A stretch of DNA of 64,000 nt, taken from the NCBI RefSeq assembly GCF_000514775.1, contig NZ_AZWO01000015.1, positions 75,928-139,927 of the forward strand. The letters run 5' to 3'. Numbering within the stretch: the first letter of the stretch is position 1; each line of letters starts with the position of its first letter. Origin of the DNA: Salinispora pacifica CNR114 (GTDB lineage: Bacteria > Actinomycetota > Actinomycetes > Mycobacteriales > Micromonosporaceae). Below the pieces are notes generated by a model. That model did not search any database. It saw nothing but the letters and a program-made list of their open reading frames with translations, and was not told the origin of the DNA. Shown here one piece after another: positions 19,225 to 28,744 of the stretch. A program made the translations under genes and the position numbers.

Positions 19225-21660
19225 TTGACCAAATGGGAGCCGGCCACCGAGGCGGAGGTGACGCTTCGTGACGCGTTGCTTGCCAAGGACCAGCAACGAT
19301 ACTTCCGCGTGCTGGCCCGCACGGAGCTGTTGCTACCCGTCTCCGCGCAGGCGCTGGCCGGTCAGGCACCGATGAACTGGGGCACGTGGACCACCGGTGG
19401 TCGAACCCACGTGCTGGCGTTTACCTCGGATGCCGCGCTACGCGCCTGCCTCGGTGAGCACGCGGGCGCGAACCGCCGAGCCCCCTACGCTGAGCTTGCC
19501 GAACATTGGCCCAACCACGAGTGGTGGCTGGCGGTCAACCCGGGCTTGCCCATCGAGGGCTACCTGCCGGCCTGGTATGTCGCCCAGCTCTCCCGTGGTG
19601 ACGTCCGCCTGCCCGGTCGCACGATGGGGACGCGGGCCCGGCTGGAGCGCGACGAGGCATCCTCCCGACCCCGTCCCTTCGGGCGCCGGGACGGGGCGCC
19701 GGCCGCCGGGGCAAACGGGCCGGACCGTGCTCCGCGCGCTGGCCAGGCGCCCGAGGGCGTCGCCCCCCTGCGTCCGTCCCCACCTGCGTCGTCCTCGGGT
19801 GCGCCGCTGCGTACCCCAGCCGACCTGCGTGCGGCTACCCTCCGGCGGCCGATGATGGACGCTGGTCGCCTCGCCGGCGGGGAGCCGACGGCCCCCGGGG
19901 CTCGCCCACCCGGGCCCGGCCTCGGCCACCATCCCGGGAGTGGATCCGCGTCCCCGACGGAGCAACCCCGCGGTCGCCCCGGACCGCCGCCCAGCCGCCG
20001 GTCCTTCTTCGAACCGGCCGCGAGCCGCAGCGACCGGGATGAGCAGAGCGTCCGACCGTCACGCCTTGCTCGGGGCGCGCAACAGTTCCCGCGCCGCCGG
20101 CCGGCCAGTGAACCGCCGCCGGCCGCGTCGCCGATGTTCTCGGCCCGCGCCACGACCCAGGTTGACCAGGACGCCGCCGCCCCGTCCGGCGAGACAGCAC
20201 CCGGGCCGGTTCCGCAGCAGACGTCGGCCGAGGAGGCCCGGACCGTCCGTTTCCCGGTGCCCGACCCGGCGACACTTCGGCGGTACGCCCGTCGCAACGC
20301 CGAGGAGGAGAGAGCCCTCCAACCGCGCCCCACCTCGGCGGAGTCGGAGCCGAGCCCGATCGCTGAGCCGGTGTCCGGTCCGCTACCCCGGCGAACGCCC
20401 CCGCCGACCGTGATCGAGGGGACAGTCGTCGATGCCCGGAATGGGAGCGCCACCGGTACGGCCGACGTCTCGGCGACCGTATCGATGATGACGGGCGTGG
20501 CTCCCGTCAGCGGAGAATCAGCGGTCCCGGCCGCCGGCGAGCCGACGCTGTCCGACACCGACGTTTGGGCCGAGGCCACGCTCCGGATCGGCGTGGCGGG
20601 AGCGGATGACCTTTCCACGCCCACGTCCTCGCCCCTGGCAGCTGTGCCCCCGGAATTCGAACCGGCCAATGAGGTCGAGGCGGACCTCGTCACGGCGGCC
20701 ATCAGCGGCAACACCGACACGTTCCTGTCGACGCTGCTGCTTGCCCAGGTGCTGCTTCCGGTGGCAGCCGACTCGGCGCCGGACAGCCGGCCCGGCGGCA
20801 CGGGGTTCGTCTGGCGGACCGAGGAGCAGGATGGGGAGGTGTCCGTGGTCGTCTACACCTCCCCGGAGCGGCTCGCCGACCACACCGCCGAGACCGTCGA
20901 GACCATCCGAGTCCGTTTCGTGCAGCTCATCCAGCGGTGGCCGGACCGGTCGTGGTCGTTTGCCGTCAACCCGGGAACTCCGATCGGCACGACGATGCCC
21001 GGTGAGCAGATCGTCGGGCTCGCCAACTGGGCGGTGGAGGTGGGCCTGGGCGCGGATCGGCCAGAGTCAGAGCCAGGGTTGGAGCCGGAGCCAGCGGTGT
21101 CGGCTGCGTCGGCGCCGGTCGACTCACCCGCAACTGTCGAGCGGCCGCGTTACCGGCCGCCGAGCCCCGATGCCACGAGTCCCGTTCTGATGCAGAAGGC
21201 GGTGGCTGCCAGCCAACTCGCCTACTATCTGGACCGGGGGTACGACCGCGTCTCCGGTTTCGTGCACCGGGCGGCCGAGCTGGCCCACCTGACCACCCCG
21301 GCTCAGCTCTATGACGCGCTCGGCCTGGGCTACCCCGGTTCTCCCTTCGAGCGGAGCGCCGAGAAGATCTACGTACTGCGGTGGCCGGCGTTCCGGCCGA
21401 ACCTCTACCGCATCCCGTACGGCGGGCAGAGCGAAGCCGCGATGCGAGCCATGGAGGGCTGGGTGATCGAGCGGCCGCCGTTTCGTGGCAACGGCTTCGC
21501 CCCGAGCGAGAGTAGCGATGTCGTGGCGGAGTTCAAGGTCGACAGTGCCCGGCTGCCGCACGGCACGCAGCTGTGGCGGATCGGCGCGGACGGCGCCGAG
21601 CGGCTCGTCGCCACGTTGGATGTGGACGCACTGCGGTGGCGACAGGCGGGTGACGGGTGA
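19225..21660 (+). CDS. Large protein with two SseB-like domains and an unassigned C-terminal domain
   Basis: The start is TTG 19225, preceded by GGGAGGAG. The 811 residues divide into an SseB-like domain (1-130, with LLPVSAQAL, WWLAVNPGLPIEGYLP), a roughly 340-residue Pro/Arg/Ala-rich linker that looks disordered, a second SseB-like domain (about 477-610, with VLLPVAADS, WSFAVNPGTPIGTTMP), and a compact C-terminal domain (about 650-805). The last contains YVLRWPAFRPNLYRIPYGG and GWVIERPPFRGNGFAP and I cannot assign it to a family. SseB domains occur in type III and type VII secretion contexts, but the role here is unknown. It is coupled by GTGA to the next gene. Confidence 0.7.
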   Translation: MTKWEPATEAEVTLRDALLAKDQQRYFRVLARTELLLPVSAQALAGQAPMNWGTWTTGGRTHVLAFTSDAALRACLGEHAGANRRAPYAELAEHWPNHEWWLAVNPGLPIEGYLPAWYVAQLSRGDVRLPGRTMGTRARLERDEASSRPRPFGRRDGAPAAGANGPDRAPRAGQAPEGVAPLRPSPPASSSGAPLRTPADLRAATLRRPMMDAGRLAGGEPTAPGARPPGPGLGHHPGSGSASPTEQPRGRPGPPPSRRSFFEPAASRSDRDEQSVRPSRLARGAQQFPRRRPASEPPPAASPMFSARATTQVDQDAAAPSGETAPGPVPQQTSAEEARTVRFPVPDPATLRRYARRNAEEERALQPRPTSAESEPSPIAEPVSGPLPRRTPPPTVIEGTVVDARNGSATGTADVSATVSMMTGVAPVSGESAVPAAGEPTLSDTDVWAEATLRIGVAGADDLSTPTSSPLAAVPPEFEPANEVEADLVTAAISGNTDTFLSTLLLAQVLLPVAADSAPDSRPGGTGFVWRTEEQDGEVSVVVYTSPERLADHTAETVETIRVRFVQLIQRWPDRSWSFAVNPGTPIGTTMPGEQIVGLANWAVEVGLGADRPESEPGLEPEPAVSAASAPVDSPATVERPRYRPPSPDATSPVLMQKAVAASQLAYYLDRGYDRVSGFVHRAAELAHLTTPAQLYDALGLGYPGSPFERSAEKIYVLRWPAFRPNLYRIPYGGQSEAAMRAMEGWVIERPPFRGNGFAPSESSDVVAEFKVDSARLPHGTQLWRIGADGAERLVATLDVDALRWRQAGDG

Positions 21661-22022
21661 GACGAGACGGGTACGTGGCTCGCTGGCAGGACCGCGAATA
21701 TCAGGCCAGCCCGGACGGTGACGACATCCGGCTCTATCAGCACGAACCGGGTGCGGGCTTCACCCAGGTGCGCCCCGGCCGCCACCTCCGCGTCGTGCCG
21801 GCCGCCGAGGTTGACGAGCTGACGTACATCCGTACCACCTGCACCTGGCAGGGGCAGCCGTTCATCGTGTTGGGCGAGCACGACGGTTGGCTGCGGGTCG
21901 AGTACACGGGTGGGCGCTGGCCGGTCGCCGAGGCGATGGGTCTTGAGGCGTTCGACTACGGCGTCTACCAGGGCTGGGCACCGGCCGCCGAGGTCCGCGA
22001 CCTGCGGGAGCTCCGCGTCTAG
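21657..22022 (+). CDS. Conserved hypothetical protein, partner of the double-SseB gene
   Basis: This 121-residue soluble protein has no signal or membrane segment and begins at a GTG overlapping the upstream stop by 4 bp. It is rich in aromatic and acidic residues (YQASPDGDDIRLYQ, GEHDGWLRVEYTGG, EAFDYGVYQGWAP). I recognise no catalytic motif. Strict coupling to the SseB-type gene suggests a binding partner, chaperone or immunity-like role, but that is inference only. Confidence 0.7.
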   Translation: MRRDGYVARWQDREYQASPDGDDIRLYQHEPGAGFTQVRPGRHLRVVPAAEVDELTYIRTTCTWQGQPFIVLGEHDGWLRVEYTGGRWPVAEAMGLEAFDYGVYQGWAPAAEVRDLRELRV

Positions 22023-22032
22023 CGAAGGTCAG

Positions 22033-22965
22033 CTAGGACTTCGCCCAGCGTAGGATCTCGCCGAGCACGATCTCCGGGGCCTCCAGGTGGGGGAAGTGCC
22101 CGACCTGGTCGAGCAGGCGCCACTCGTATGGGGCCACCACGTACCGGCCGGAGCCCTGGGCGGTACGCGGCAGGATCGCCCGGTCGAGGGCGCCGTGTAG
22201 CTGCAGGGTCGGCGTGACGAGGGGCTTCTGCATGAGCCGAACGAAGCGGTAGCCGTGCAGCCGTAGCGCTGACCGGAAGGCCCACCGGTAGCCCTCCAGG
22301 GCGCAGAACGCCGCCTGCGGGATCCGCATCGCCGTCTGGCACCGAGCCGCGTACGGTTCGAACTCGGGGCTGTGCACCCAGCGTGGCCCGCCCCAGCGGC
22401 GCAGGATCTCCGCTACCGCCGCCCCGTCGTCGCGGGTCAGCACGTGCTCGTAGCGCGGCAGCTGGAACAGCAGCGTCGGAGTGGAGGCGGCGAACTGGCC
22501 GCGCGGATCAGCGAAGATCGCGGCCCGTAGCCGGAGTGGGTGCGGGGCGCCGAGCACCACCAGTCGGCGGACCAGCGTCGGGTGGAACGACGCCGCTGTC
22601 CAGCCCAGTAGCCCGCCGGCACCGGAGCCCACCACGGTGGCGGAGCGCTCGCCCAGCGCCCGGATCAGGCCGGCGACATCGCCGGCCAGGGTGTATCCGT
22701 CGTACCCCCGGGGTGGCTTGTCACTCGCGCCGTAGCCGCGTAGGTCGACCGCGACTGCCCGGAACCCGGCGTCGGCGACCGCCGGTAGCAGGTTGTGCCA
22801 CGCCCACCAGTGCTCCGGAAAGCTGTGCAGGAAGAGCACCATCGGGCCGGTCCCGGCCTCGACCACGTGGAACCGGCTGCCGTTGGCGCCGACGAACCGG
22901 TGCGTCCACGGCCCCTCGGCGAGGACGCAGGACTCGTCAAGGGCCGCGTCGCGCTGCTCGGTCAT
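22033..22965 (-). CDS. Alpha/beta hydrolase, epoxide-hydrolase-like, nucleophile absent
   Basis: This 310-residue alpha/beta-hydrolase starts at ATG 22965; further upstream the frame is non-homologous. HSFPEHWWAW (47-56) matches the HGxP oxyanion region, LHGALD near the C-terminus the catalytic acid, and VGHFPHLEAPE the catalytic His. The nucleophile elbow, normally GHDWGG in this subgroup, reads GSGAGG (113-118), so residue 115 is Gly instead of Asp or Ser. It may therefore be inactive, or may use Ser114 in a shifted elbow. It converges with the preceding gene, with 10 bases between stops. Confidence 0.8.
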   Translation of the reverse strand: MTEQRDAALDESCVLAEGPWTHRFVGANGSRFHVVEAGTGPMVLFLHSFPEHWWAWHNLLPAVADAGFRAVAVDLRGYGASDKPPRGYDGYTLAGDVAGLIRALGERSATVVGSGAGGLLGWTAASFHPTLVRRLVVLGAPHPLRLRAAIFADPRGQFAASTPTLLFQLPRYEHVLTRDDGAAVAEILRRWGGPRWVHSPEFEPYAARCQTAMRIPQAAFCALEGYRWAFRSALRLHGYRFVRLMQKPLVTPTLQLHGALDRAILPRTAQGSGRYVVAPYEWRLLDQVGHFPHLEAPEIVLGEILRWAKS

Positions 22966-23054
22966 GTGCCACAGCCTAAGGCCCGGGTCACAACCGGTCC
23001 GGACGCGTGGCGGACGAGCCTGGAACCGAGCCCGTGTCGGTACCGGTGCCAGGA

Positions 23055-23095
23055 AGGGCGATGCCCGAGCCGGTCGCCGGCCCGGGCATCGCCCT
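23055..23095 (-). terminator. Terminator after the M6 metalloprotease gene
   Basis: A perfect 13-bp stem pairs 23055-23067 (AGGGCGATGCCCG) with 23083-23095, 14 bases downstream of the protease stop on the minus strand. Confidence 0.85.
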
Positions 23096-23108
23096 CGGGT
23101 GGTGCTCG

Positions 23109-25532
23109 TTACCTGAACCGAACCTTGATTGAGGTGCCCTTCTGCTTCAGTACCTCGATCTTCGTGCCGGTTGCGGGGAGCTTCACCCCGTGGTTGGGCA
23201 GCTCCTCGTACCAGTACTGCTTGGTGTCGTCGAAGAGCGGCTGCGCGGCCTGGCCCCGGATGTACTGCGGCTGGCTGTCGATGTGCAGCGTGAACGAGTC
23301 CGCCTTCTGGAGGCTGAACGGCGCGTCGTACACCTGGACCCGGGCCCGCCATGGTTCGCCGGTCAGGTTGTAGATCGGCCGCGGGCGCGAGTCGATGTAG
23401 AGGTTGCGCCCCTCACCCGGGTGCGCGAACGTGTCGTTGTCCGCCCAGCGGGTGTTCCAGTAGGAAATCAGCAGACCCTCCTGGTACGCGTAGTGGTCCA
23501 CCCAGTCCGGACGGGTGTTCTCGTACCCGAAGTAGTACGGCCCGGTCTTCAGGTACTTGTCGTACGAGACGTACGACCGGTGGCCGGCGATGTAGTAGTT
23601 GTCGAAGAGCTGGGTGTACTTCTCCCCAGCGATGCTCCAGCCGGCGAGGTTCCAGTCGCCGGCACCGGCCTCCCCACCGTCGTTGAGGATCGTCTCGCCG
23701 TCGGCGGTGACCGTGATCTCGTCGCCGAAGAAGCCGCCCTCGGAAACCCCACCGTCGGTCTGGTAGCGCAGCCGGAACTGGACTGACTTCCCAGCCTGGG
23801 CATCCATCGGAAGGTTGACGTCGACCCACTCGTCGTTGCTACTACCGTCGAGGGCGAACCGACCGGGGGAGATCTCCTTGAACGGCGTGCCGTCAGCGGT
23901 ACCGGGCAGCGGCGTCCAGGTGTCCCCACCATCCTCGGACACCTCGAAGAAGAGGTAGTCGTAGTCGGCCTCGATGCTGTAGCGGCCCTTCATCGTCAAC
24001 GCGGCAGACGACTTCCCGGTGAGGTCAAGCGTCCGGGTCATCGTGTTGTTGAGGCCGTCCTCGTTGCCGGAGAAGAACTGCTTCGTGCCGGCGAACGGTG
24101 CACCGTTGTCGAACTCGTACTCGCGCTCCGGGAGCACGACCACGGCGGCCTGCGGCTTCTTGGAGTTGTACTCCTGTGGCCCGAGCGTCATGGTGCGCTT
24201 CTGCCCCGCGACGACCACCTCGTAGTCGAGCCAGCCGAGCTGGAGCTTGTTCCAGGCACCCAGATCGCCACCGCGCTCACCGATGCCACCGTCGCCCTTG
24301 GCGCCGAGCCGGCTCTGGGCCATCAGCGTCCAGTGCTCGTTGTTGTTGTCGCCCCCACTGACCACGTTGTAGTCGTCCGGCAGGCCGAGGTCGTGGGCGT
24401 ACTCGTGGTAGAAGACGCTACGTCCGCCGTTCTCCGGCTGGATCGTGTAGTCACCGATCCAGATGCCGCTGTCGCCGATCTGGGTGCCACCCGCCGGGAA
24501 GTTCGGCGGGCCGGTGCGGCCCTGGTCGGAGGCGAACGCGTACCACCGGTGACTCCAGATCGCGTCCTCGCCCTGGTGCGGGTCGCTGTTGGCCATGTCG
24601 CCACCGGAGTGGACGATCTGGAAGTGGTCGATGTAGCCGTCCGGCTCGTTGAAGTCGCCGTCGGAGTCGTGGTCGTACCGGTCCCACCGGTCCATCGCCC
24701 TGAGCTCTGCGGCGATCTCCGCGTCGGTACGGCCAGCGGCCTTCTGGTCGGCGACCCACTGGTTCGCGGCGTCCCGCACCAGGGACCAGACGTTGGTGCA
24801 GACACTGCCGCCACAGACCGCCGGGTCGTCACCGTTGGCGTCGGTCGGGTCGTCCAGGGAACGGCCGTAGCGGGCCGCGTTGTACTGGACCTTGACCCAG
24901 TCGGTGACCGTGCCCTCCACGCTGTACCGGCCCGAGGACTGGGCCTCGAAGTACTGCTTTACCGACTCGTCGCCGTCTCCCTCGCCGAAGTACAACGTCC
25001 GGAAGTAGTCGGCGCTGTAGTCCGCCTGCCAACTCGTGGAGTTGTCCAGCGCCCGATCGGGCTCCGGGATCTCGTTGTGCAGCGGGCCGTCGAACCGCGC
25101 CGGCCCCGGCCAGGTGGGGGCGGTGTCCTGGTCGGGATAGGCCGGGTGCCGCTCGTTGCCGAACTCGGCCAGGATCACGAAGATCCGGTCCGTGCTCTCC
25201 CGGGAGAGTTCGACGTACTGGTCCTTCTTGCCGCGGTGACCACGGGCGGTCGGTGAACCGCCGTTCGTCTCACCGACCTTGACGACAGTGCTGCCGTTGA
25301 CTCGCTGCGATGTCGCCTCGCCGGAGAGGACGCTGCTCAGGCCCTCCTGGCGCAGCGCCCGTCGCTTCTCCTCGAGCGGGTTGGGCAGATCGTGGTCAAC
25401 GTGGGCAGGCTCTGCGGCTGAGGGAGCCGATGTCGGCTGCTGGAGCTTCGGCGCGGCGCTGGCGGATGGTCCGACCGCCAGTCCCGTTGCCGTCAGCGAG
25501 AGCCCGAGTAGACCCACTGCGACTTTGCGCAC
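23109..25532 (-). CDS. Immune inhibitor A (M6) family secreted metalloprotease
   Basis: This is a secreted zinc protease of 807 residues. The GTG at 25532 has GGAGG six bases upstream and opens a classical signal peptide (RKVAVGLLGLSLTATGLA, cleaved after an ASA-type site). A propeptide of about 100 residues follows. The catalytic domain contains HEYAHDLGLPDDY, with the zinc histidines of HEYAH at 376 and 380. The C-terminal half has beta-rich binding modules (DGGDTWTPLPG, NLAGWSIAGEKYTQLFDNYY). The open frame extends to 25697, but that part is not a signal sequence. Its likely role is extracellular protein degradation. Confidence 0.92.
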   Translation of the reverse strand: MRKVAVGLLGLSLTATGLAVGPSASAAPKLQQPTSAPSAAEPAHVDHDLPNPLEEKRRALRQEGLSSVLSGEATSQRVNGSTVVKVGETNGGSPTARGHRGKKDQYVELSRESTDRIFVILAEFGNERHPAYPDQDTAPTWPGPARFDGPLHNEIPEPDRALDNSTSWQADYSADYFRTLYFGEGDGDESVKQYFEAQSSGRYSVEGTVTDWVKVQYNAARYGRSLDDPTDANGDDPAVCGGSVCTNVWSLVRDAANQWVADQKAAGRTDAEIAAELRAMDRWDRYDHDSDGDFNEPDGYIDHFQIVHSGGDMANSDPHQGEDAIWSHRWYAFASDQGRTGPPNFPAGGTQIGDSGIWIGDYTIQPENGGRSVFYHEYAHDLGLPDDYNVVSGGDNNNEHWTLMAQSRLGAKGDGGIGERGGDLGAWNKLQLGWLDYEVVVAGQKRTMTLGPQEYNSKKPQAAVVVLPEREYEFDNGAPFAGTKQFFSGNEDGLNNTMTRTLDLTGKSSAALTMKGRYSIEADYDYLFFEVSEDGGDTWTPLPGTADGTPFKEISPGRFALDGSSNDEWVDVNLPMDAQAGKSVQFRLRYQTDGGVSEGGFFGDEITVTADGETILNDGGEAGAGDWNLAGWSIAGEKYTQLFDNYYIAGHRSYVSYDKYLKTGPYYFGYENTRPDWVDHYAYQEGLLISYWNTRWADNDTFAHPGEGRNLYIDSRPRPIYNLTGEPWRARVQVYDAPFSLQKADSFTLHIDSQPQYIRGQAAQPLFDDTKQYWYEELPNHGVKLPATGTKIEVLKQKGTSIKVRFR

Positions 25533-25702
25533 GCGGTACCTCCGGGTGTGAAGGAAACCGGCCCAGCGGGGGGCATGGGCCGGTGCGACGATCCCACGGA
25601 TGGGACCACTGGTGAAGATAGACATCGTTGTTGATGAGGGGAAGACCGTCCGGCCACTTTGTTGCAAGAAGTTGTTTGTAACGCGTTCCGGCGTCATACA
25701 CC

Positions 25703-25737
25703 TGCCGGCCAGTCAAGCCCCGCGCGGCTGGCCGGCA
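25703..25737 (-). terminator. Terminator after the acetyl-CoA synthetase gene
   Basis: A perfect 10-bp stem (TGCCGGCCAG at 25703-25712, complement at 25728-25737) lies about 20 bases beyond the minus-strand stop of the acs gene and upstream of the protease promoter region. Confidence 0.75.
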
Positions 25738-25755
25738 CTGCCGGTGCGGTCCGGC

Positions 25756-27741
25756 TCAGTCCTCGCCCCCACCAGTGCCCATGCCGGTGGCGATGAGCTC
25801 CATCACCGAGGAGTCCTGCAGCGTGGTCACGTCGCCCAGGGACCGGTTTTCCGCCACATCCCGCAGTAACCGCCGCATGATCTTGCCGGAGCGGGTTTTC
25901 GGAAGCTCCGGCACGAGCATGATCTGCCGCGGCTTCGCGATCGGCCCCAACGTGCGCGCGACGTGGGTACGCAGGTCCGCGATGAGTTGAGCCCCCGCCG
26001 CCCCCTCGGTCTCGGCGTTGGCTCGGGGGATGGCGAAAGCGACGATCGCCTGCCCCGTGGTCGGATCCGTCGCGCCGACCACCGCCGCCTCGGCCACCGA
26101 CGGGTGTGACACCAGGGCCGACTCCACCTCGGTGGTGGAGATGTTGTGCCCGGACACCAGCATCACGTCGTCCACTCGGCCGAGCAGCCAGATGTGGCCG
26201 TCGTCGTCCTTCTTGGCGCCGTCCCCGGCGAAGTAGACCCAGTCGCCGCCGGCACCCGCACCTGCGCCGAAGCGCGACCAGTACGTCTCCACGAACCGGT
26301 TGTCGTCGCCCCAGATGGTCCGCAGCATCGACGGCCACGGGTCCCGAAGCACGAGGTAGCCACCGCCGCCGTTGGGCACCGGCTGACCCTGGTCGTCCAC
26401 CACGTCGCCGTTGATCCCCGGTAGCGGAGTCATCGCCGACCCCGGCTTGGCGTGGGTCACGCCGGGCAGCGGAGAGATCATGATGGCGCCGGTTTCGGTC
26501 TGCCACCAGGTATCCACAATAGGTAGCTGTCCCCCGCCGACGTGCTGCCGGTACCACATCCAGGCCTCCGGGTTGATCGGCTCGCCAACGCTGCCCAGGA
26601 GGCGCAGGGAGGACAACTCGAACCCGGCGGGGATCTCCTCACCCCACTTCATCATCGTGCGAATGAGAGTCGGGGCGGTGTACAGGATCGTCACCCGGTA
26701 CTTGTCGACCAGCTCCCAGAACCGGCCCCGGTGCGGGGTGTCCGGCGTGCCCTCGTACATGACCTGGGTGGCGCCGTTGGAGAGCGGGCCATACACGATG
26801 TACGAATGGCCGGTGACCCAGCCGACGTCGGCGGTGCACCAGTAGACATCGCTCTCCGGTTTGAGGTCGAAGACCCCGTGCATCGTGTACGAGGCCTGGG
26901 TCAGGTAGCCGCCGCTGGTGTGCAGGATCCCCTTCGGACGGGCGGTGGTGCCGCTGGTGTACAGGATGAACAGCGGGTGCTCGGCGTCGAAGGCGGTGGC
27001 CTGGTGCTCGACCGACGCCCGCCCGACCGTCTCGTGCCACCAACGGTCCTTCGTCGACCAGGCACACTCCTCGCCGGTGCGGCGGACCACCAGCACGTGC
27101 TCCACCGAAGGGCAGTTCGACACCGCCTCGTCAACGGTCGGTTTGAGCGCGGAGGGCCGGCCCCGCCGGTAGCCGCCGTCGGCGGTGACCACCACCTTCG
27201 CCGCGGCGTCCTGGATCCGGTTTGTCAACGCGTCGGCGGAGAAGCCGCCGAAGACCACACTGTGGGTGGCGCCGATCCGGGCACAGGCCAGCATCGCCAC
27301 CACGGCCTCTGGCACCATCGGCAGGTAGATCGCCACCCGGTCGCCGGCCGTCACCCCGAGCTCGGTCAGCACGTTCGCGGCCTGACAGGTCAGCTTCTTG
27401 AGCTCCGCGTAGGTGATCGTCCGGGTGTCACCCGGCTCGCCCTCCCAGTGGATCGCGACCCGGTCACCCCGACCGGCCTCGACGTGCCGGTCCAGGCAGT
27501 TGTACGCCACGTTGAGCTGACCGCCGACAAACCACCTCGCGAAGGGCGGGTTCGACCAGTCGAGCACCCGCTCCCACGGCTTCGTCCAGGTCAGTCGCTG
27601 GGCCTGCCGTTCCCAGAAGGCCAGCCGGTCGGCGTCCGCCGCGGCGTACGCCGCGCTGGTGACGTTGGCGCTCGCGGCGAGCTCGGCCGGTGGCGGGAAC
27701 TGGCGCGTCTCGTGCAACAGGTTGGCCAACGCCTCGCTCAT
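25756..27741 (-). CDS. acs: Acetyl-CoA synthetase (AMP-forming)
   Basis: This cytoplasmic enzyme activates acetate to acetyl-CoA through acetyl-AMP. At 661 residues it has the usual length. Adenylate-forming motifs are visible: YTSGTTARPKGILH (ATP loop), WWQTETGAI, and the C-terminal hinge region FAGDGAKKDDDGHIWLLGR. The regulatory lysine that is acetylated in Acs proteins lies in TRSGKIMRR (Lys620). It is divergent from the Fic-like gene with about 200 bases between starts, an arrangement I recall from other actinomycetes. Confidence 0.95.
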   Translation of the reverse strand: MSEALANLLHETRQFPPPAELAASANVTSAAYAAADADRLAFWERQAQRLTWTKPWERVLDWSNPPFARWFVGGQLNVAYNCLDRHVEAGRGDRVAIHWEGEPGDTRTITYAELKKLTCQAANVLTELGVTAGDRVAIYLPMVPEAVVAMLACARIGATHSVVFGGFSADALTNRIQDAAAKVVVTADGGYRRGRPSALKPTVDEAVSNCPSVEHVLVVRRTGEECAWSTKDRWWHETVGRASVEHQATAFDAEHPLFILYTSGTTARPKGILHTSGGYLTQASYTMHGVFDLKPESDVYWCTADVGWVTGHSYIVYGPLSNGATQVMYEGTPDTPHRGRFWELVDKYRVTILYTAPTLIRTMMKWGEEIPAGFELSSLRLLGSVGEPINPEAWMWYRQHVGGGQLPIVDTWWQTETGAIMISPLPGVTHAKPGSAMTPLPGINGDVVDDQGQPVPNGGGGYLVLRDPWPSMLRTIWGDDNRFVETYWSRFGAGAGAGGDWVYFAGDGAKKDDDGHIWLLGRVDDVMLVSGHNISTTEVESALVSHPSVAEAAVVGATDPTTGQAIVAFAIPRANAETEGAAGAQLIADLRTHVARTLGPIAKPRQIMLVPELPKTRSGKIMRRLLRDVAENRSLGDVTTLQDSSVMELIATGMGTGGGED

Positions 27742-27939
27742 GCCTGCTCCCTCGTTGCTTGGGTGACCTGCGTCTCGGTGCAGAGGTTAGCCCGCCGGCC
27801 GGGCGCAGGCGACCGGCGGGAGCACCGGATCGCGCCGAACGGAGCCTCCCCCGCGCCGGGTGGCAGGGCGCCGGCGGGCTTCGTGCCGGGTGGCATGGCA
27901 CCCGGCGGGCGGTACGAGCGATCCCGATAACGTGGCGGG

Positions 27940-28689
27940 GTGACCGATGACCCGCTCGCCCCACTGCTCGCCCTCGCCGATGTCGCCGCTGCCGTGGAGC
28001 GGGCCCGCGAGCGCTTCGACCAGGCCCAGCGGCACCGCGCCCTGCGCCGGCACGGCGGTCGGGTGGCCGCGGAGGTCAGCCTCCGCTGCGCGGTGGCCAG
28101 CGCCGCCCTCGAGGGGCACACCCATGATCGCGAGGAGGTTCGTGCCGGCACCGTCACCGAGCCGGTGCTGCAGGGCGCGCTGCGGGTCGCCGGGGCGCTG
28201 CCCGGGCTGACCGACCTCTGGCCGAAGGCACCCCGGCAGGCGCTCGCGAAGCTGCACGTGCTCGCCGCGCGGGAGCTGGTGCCGGAGACCGACCTGGGGC
28301 GCCCGGTGCCCGACGCGGTTGTGGCGGCTCGGCTGGACGGGCTGGCCGCCCTGGTGGCCGGGGGAAGCGCGGCGCCGCCACTGGTGCTCGCCGCGGTTGT
28401 CCACGGCGAGCTGTTGAACCTGCGGCCCTTCGCCGGCCCGTCCGGGGTGGTCGCCCGCGGTGCCGCCCGGCTGGTGCTGATGTCCCGGGGCGTTGACCCG
28501 CGGGGCCTGCTCGCCGTGGACGTCGGGCATCGGGAGCGGGAGCCGGAGTACGTCGGCTCGGCCGGGGCCTTCGCCACCGGAACCCCGGACGGGCTTCGCT
28601 CGTGGCTGCGGCACTACCTGAGCGTCGTCGAGGTGGGCGCCGACCAGCTCACCGCGATCGGCGATGAGGTGCTCGCCGCGACGCCGTAA
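27940..28689 (+). CDS. Fic-fold protein with degenerate catalytic motif
   Basis: This 249-residue protein starts at GTG 27940. The segment from His155 to Arg173 (HGELLNLRPFAGPSGVVAR) aligns base for base with the Fic signature HxFxxIHPFxDGNGRxxR, but the catalytic His is Arg162, Asp/Glu is Gly166, Asn is Ser168 and the first Arg is Val170; only PF, Gly169 and Arg173 remain. The inhibitory helix motif (S/T)xxxE(G/N) of Fic proteins is intact as SAALEG (54-59). It is therefore probably inactive in AMP transfer and may act as a scaffold or regulator, perhaps of the adjacent acs. That role is inference. Confidence 0.72.
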   Translation: MTDDPLAPLLALADVAAAVERARERFDQAQRHRALRRHGGRVAAEVSLRCAVASAALEGHTHDREEVRAGTVTEPVLQGALRVAGALPGLTDLWPKAPRQALAKLHVLAARELVPETDLGRPVPDAVVAARLDGLAALVAGGSAAPPLVLAAVVHGELLNLRPFAGPSGVVARGAARLVLMSRGVDPRGLLAVDVGHREREPEYVGSAGAFATGTPDGLRSWLRHYLSVVEVGADQLTAIGDEVLAATP

Positions 28690-28744
28690 CCCCTTCTCGC
28701 CCGACTCACCCTGCCCCGATCCGACACGCAGCCGGCTGCGGTGG

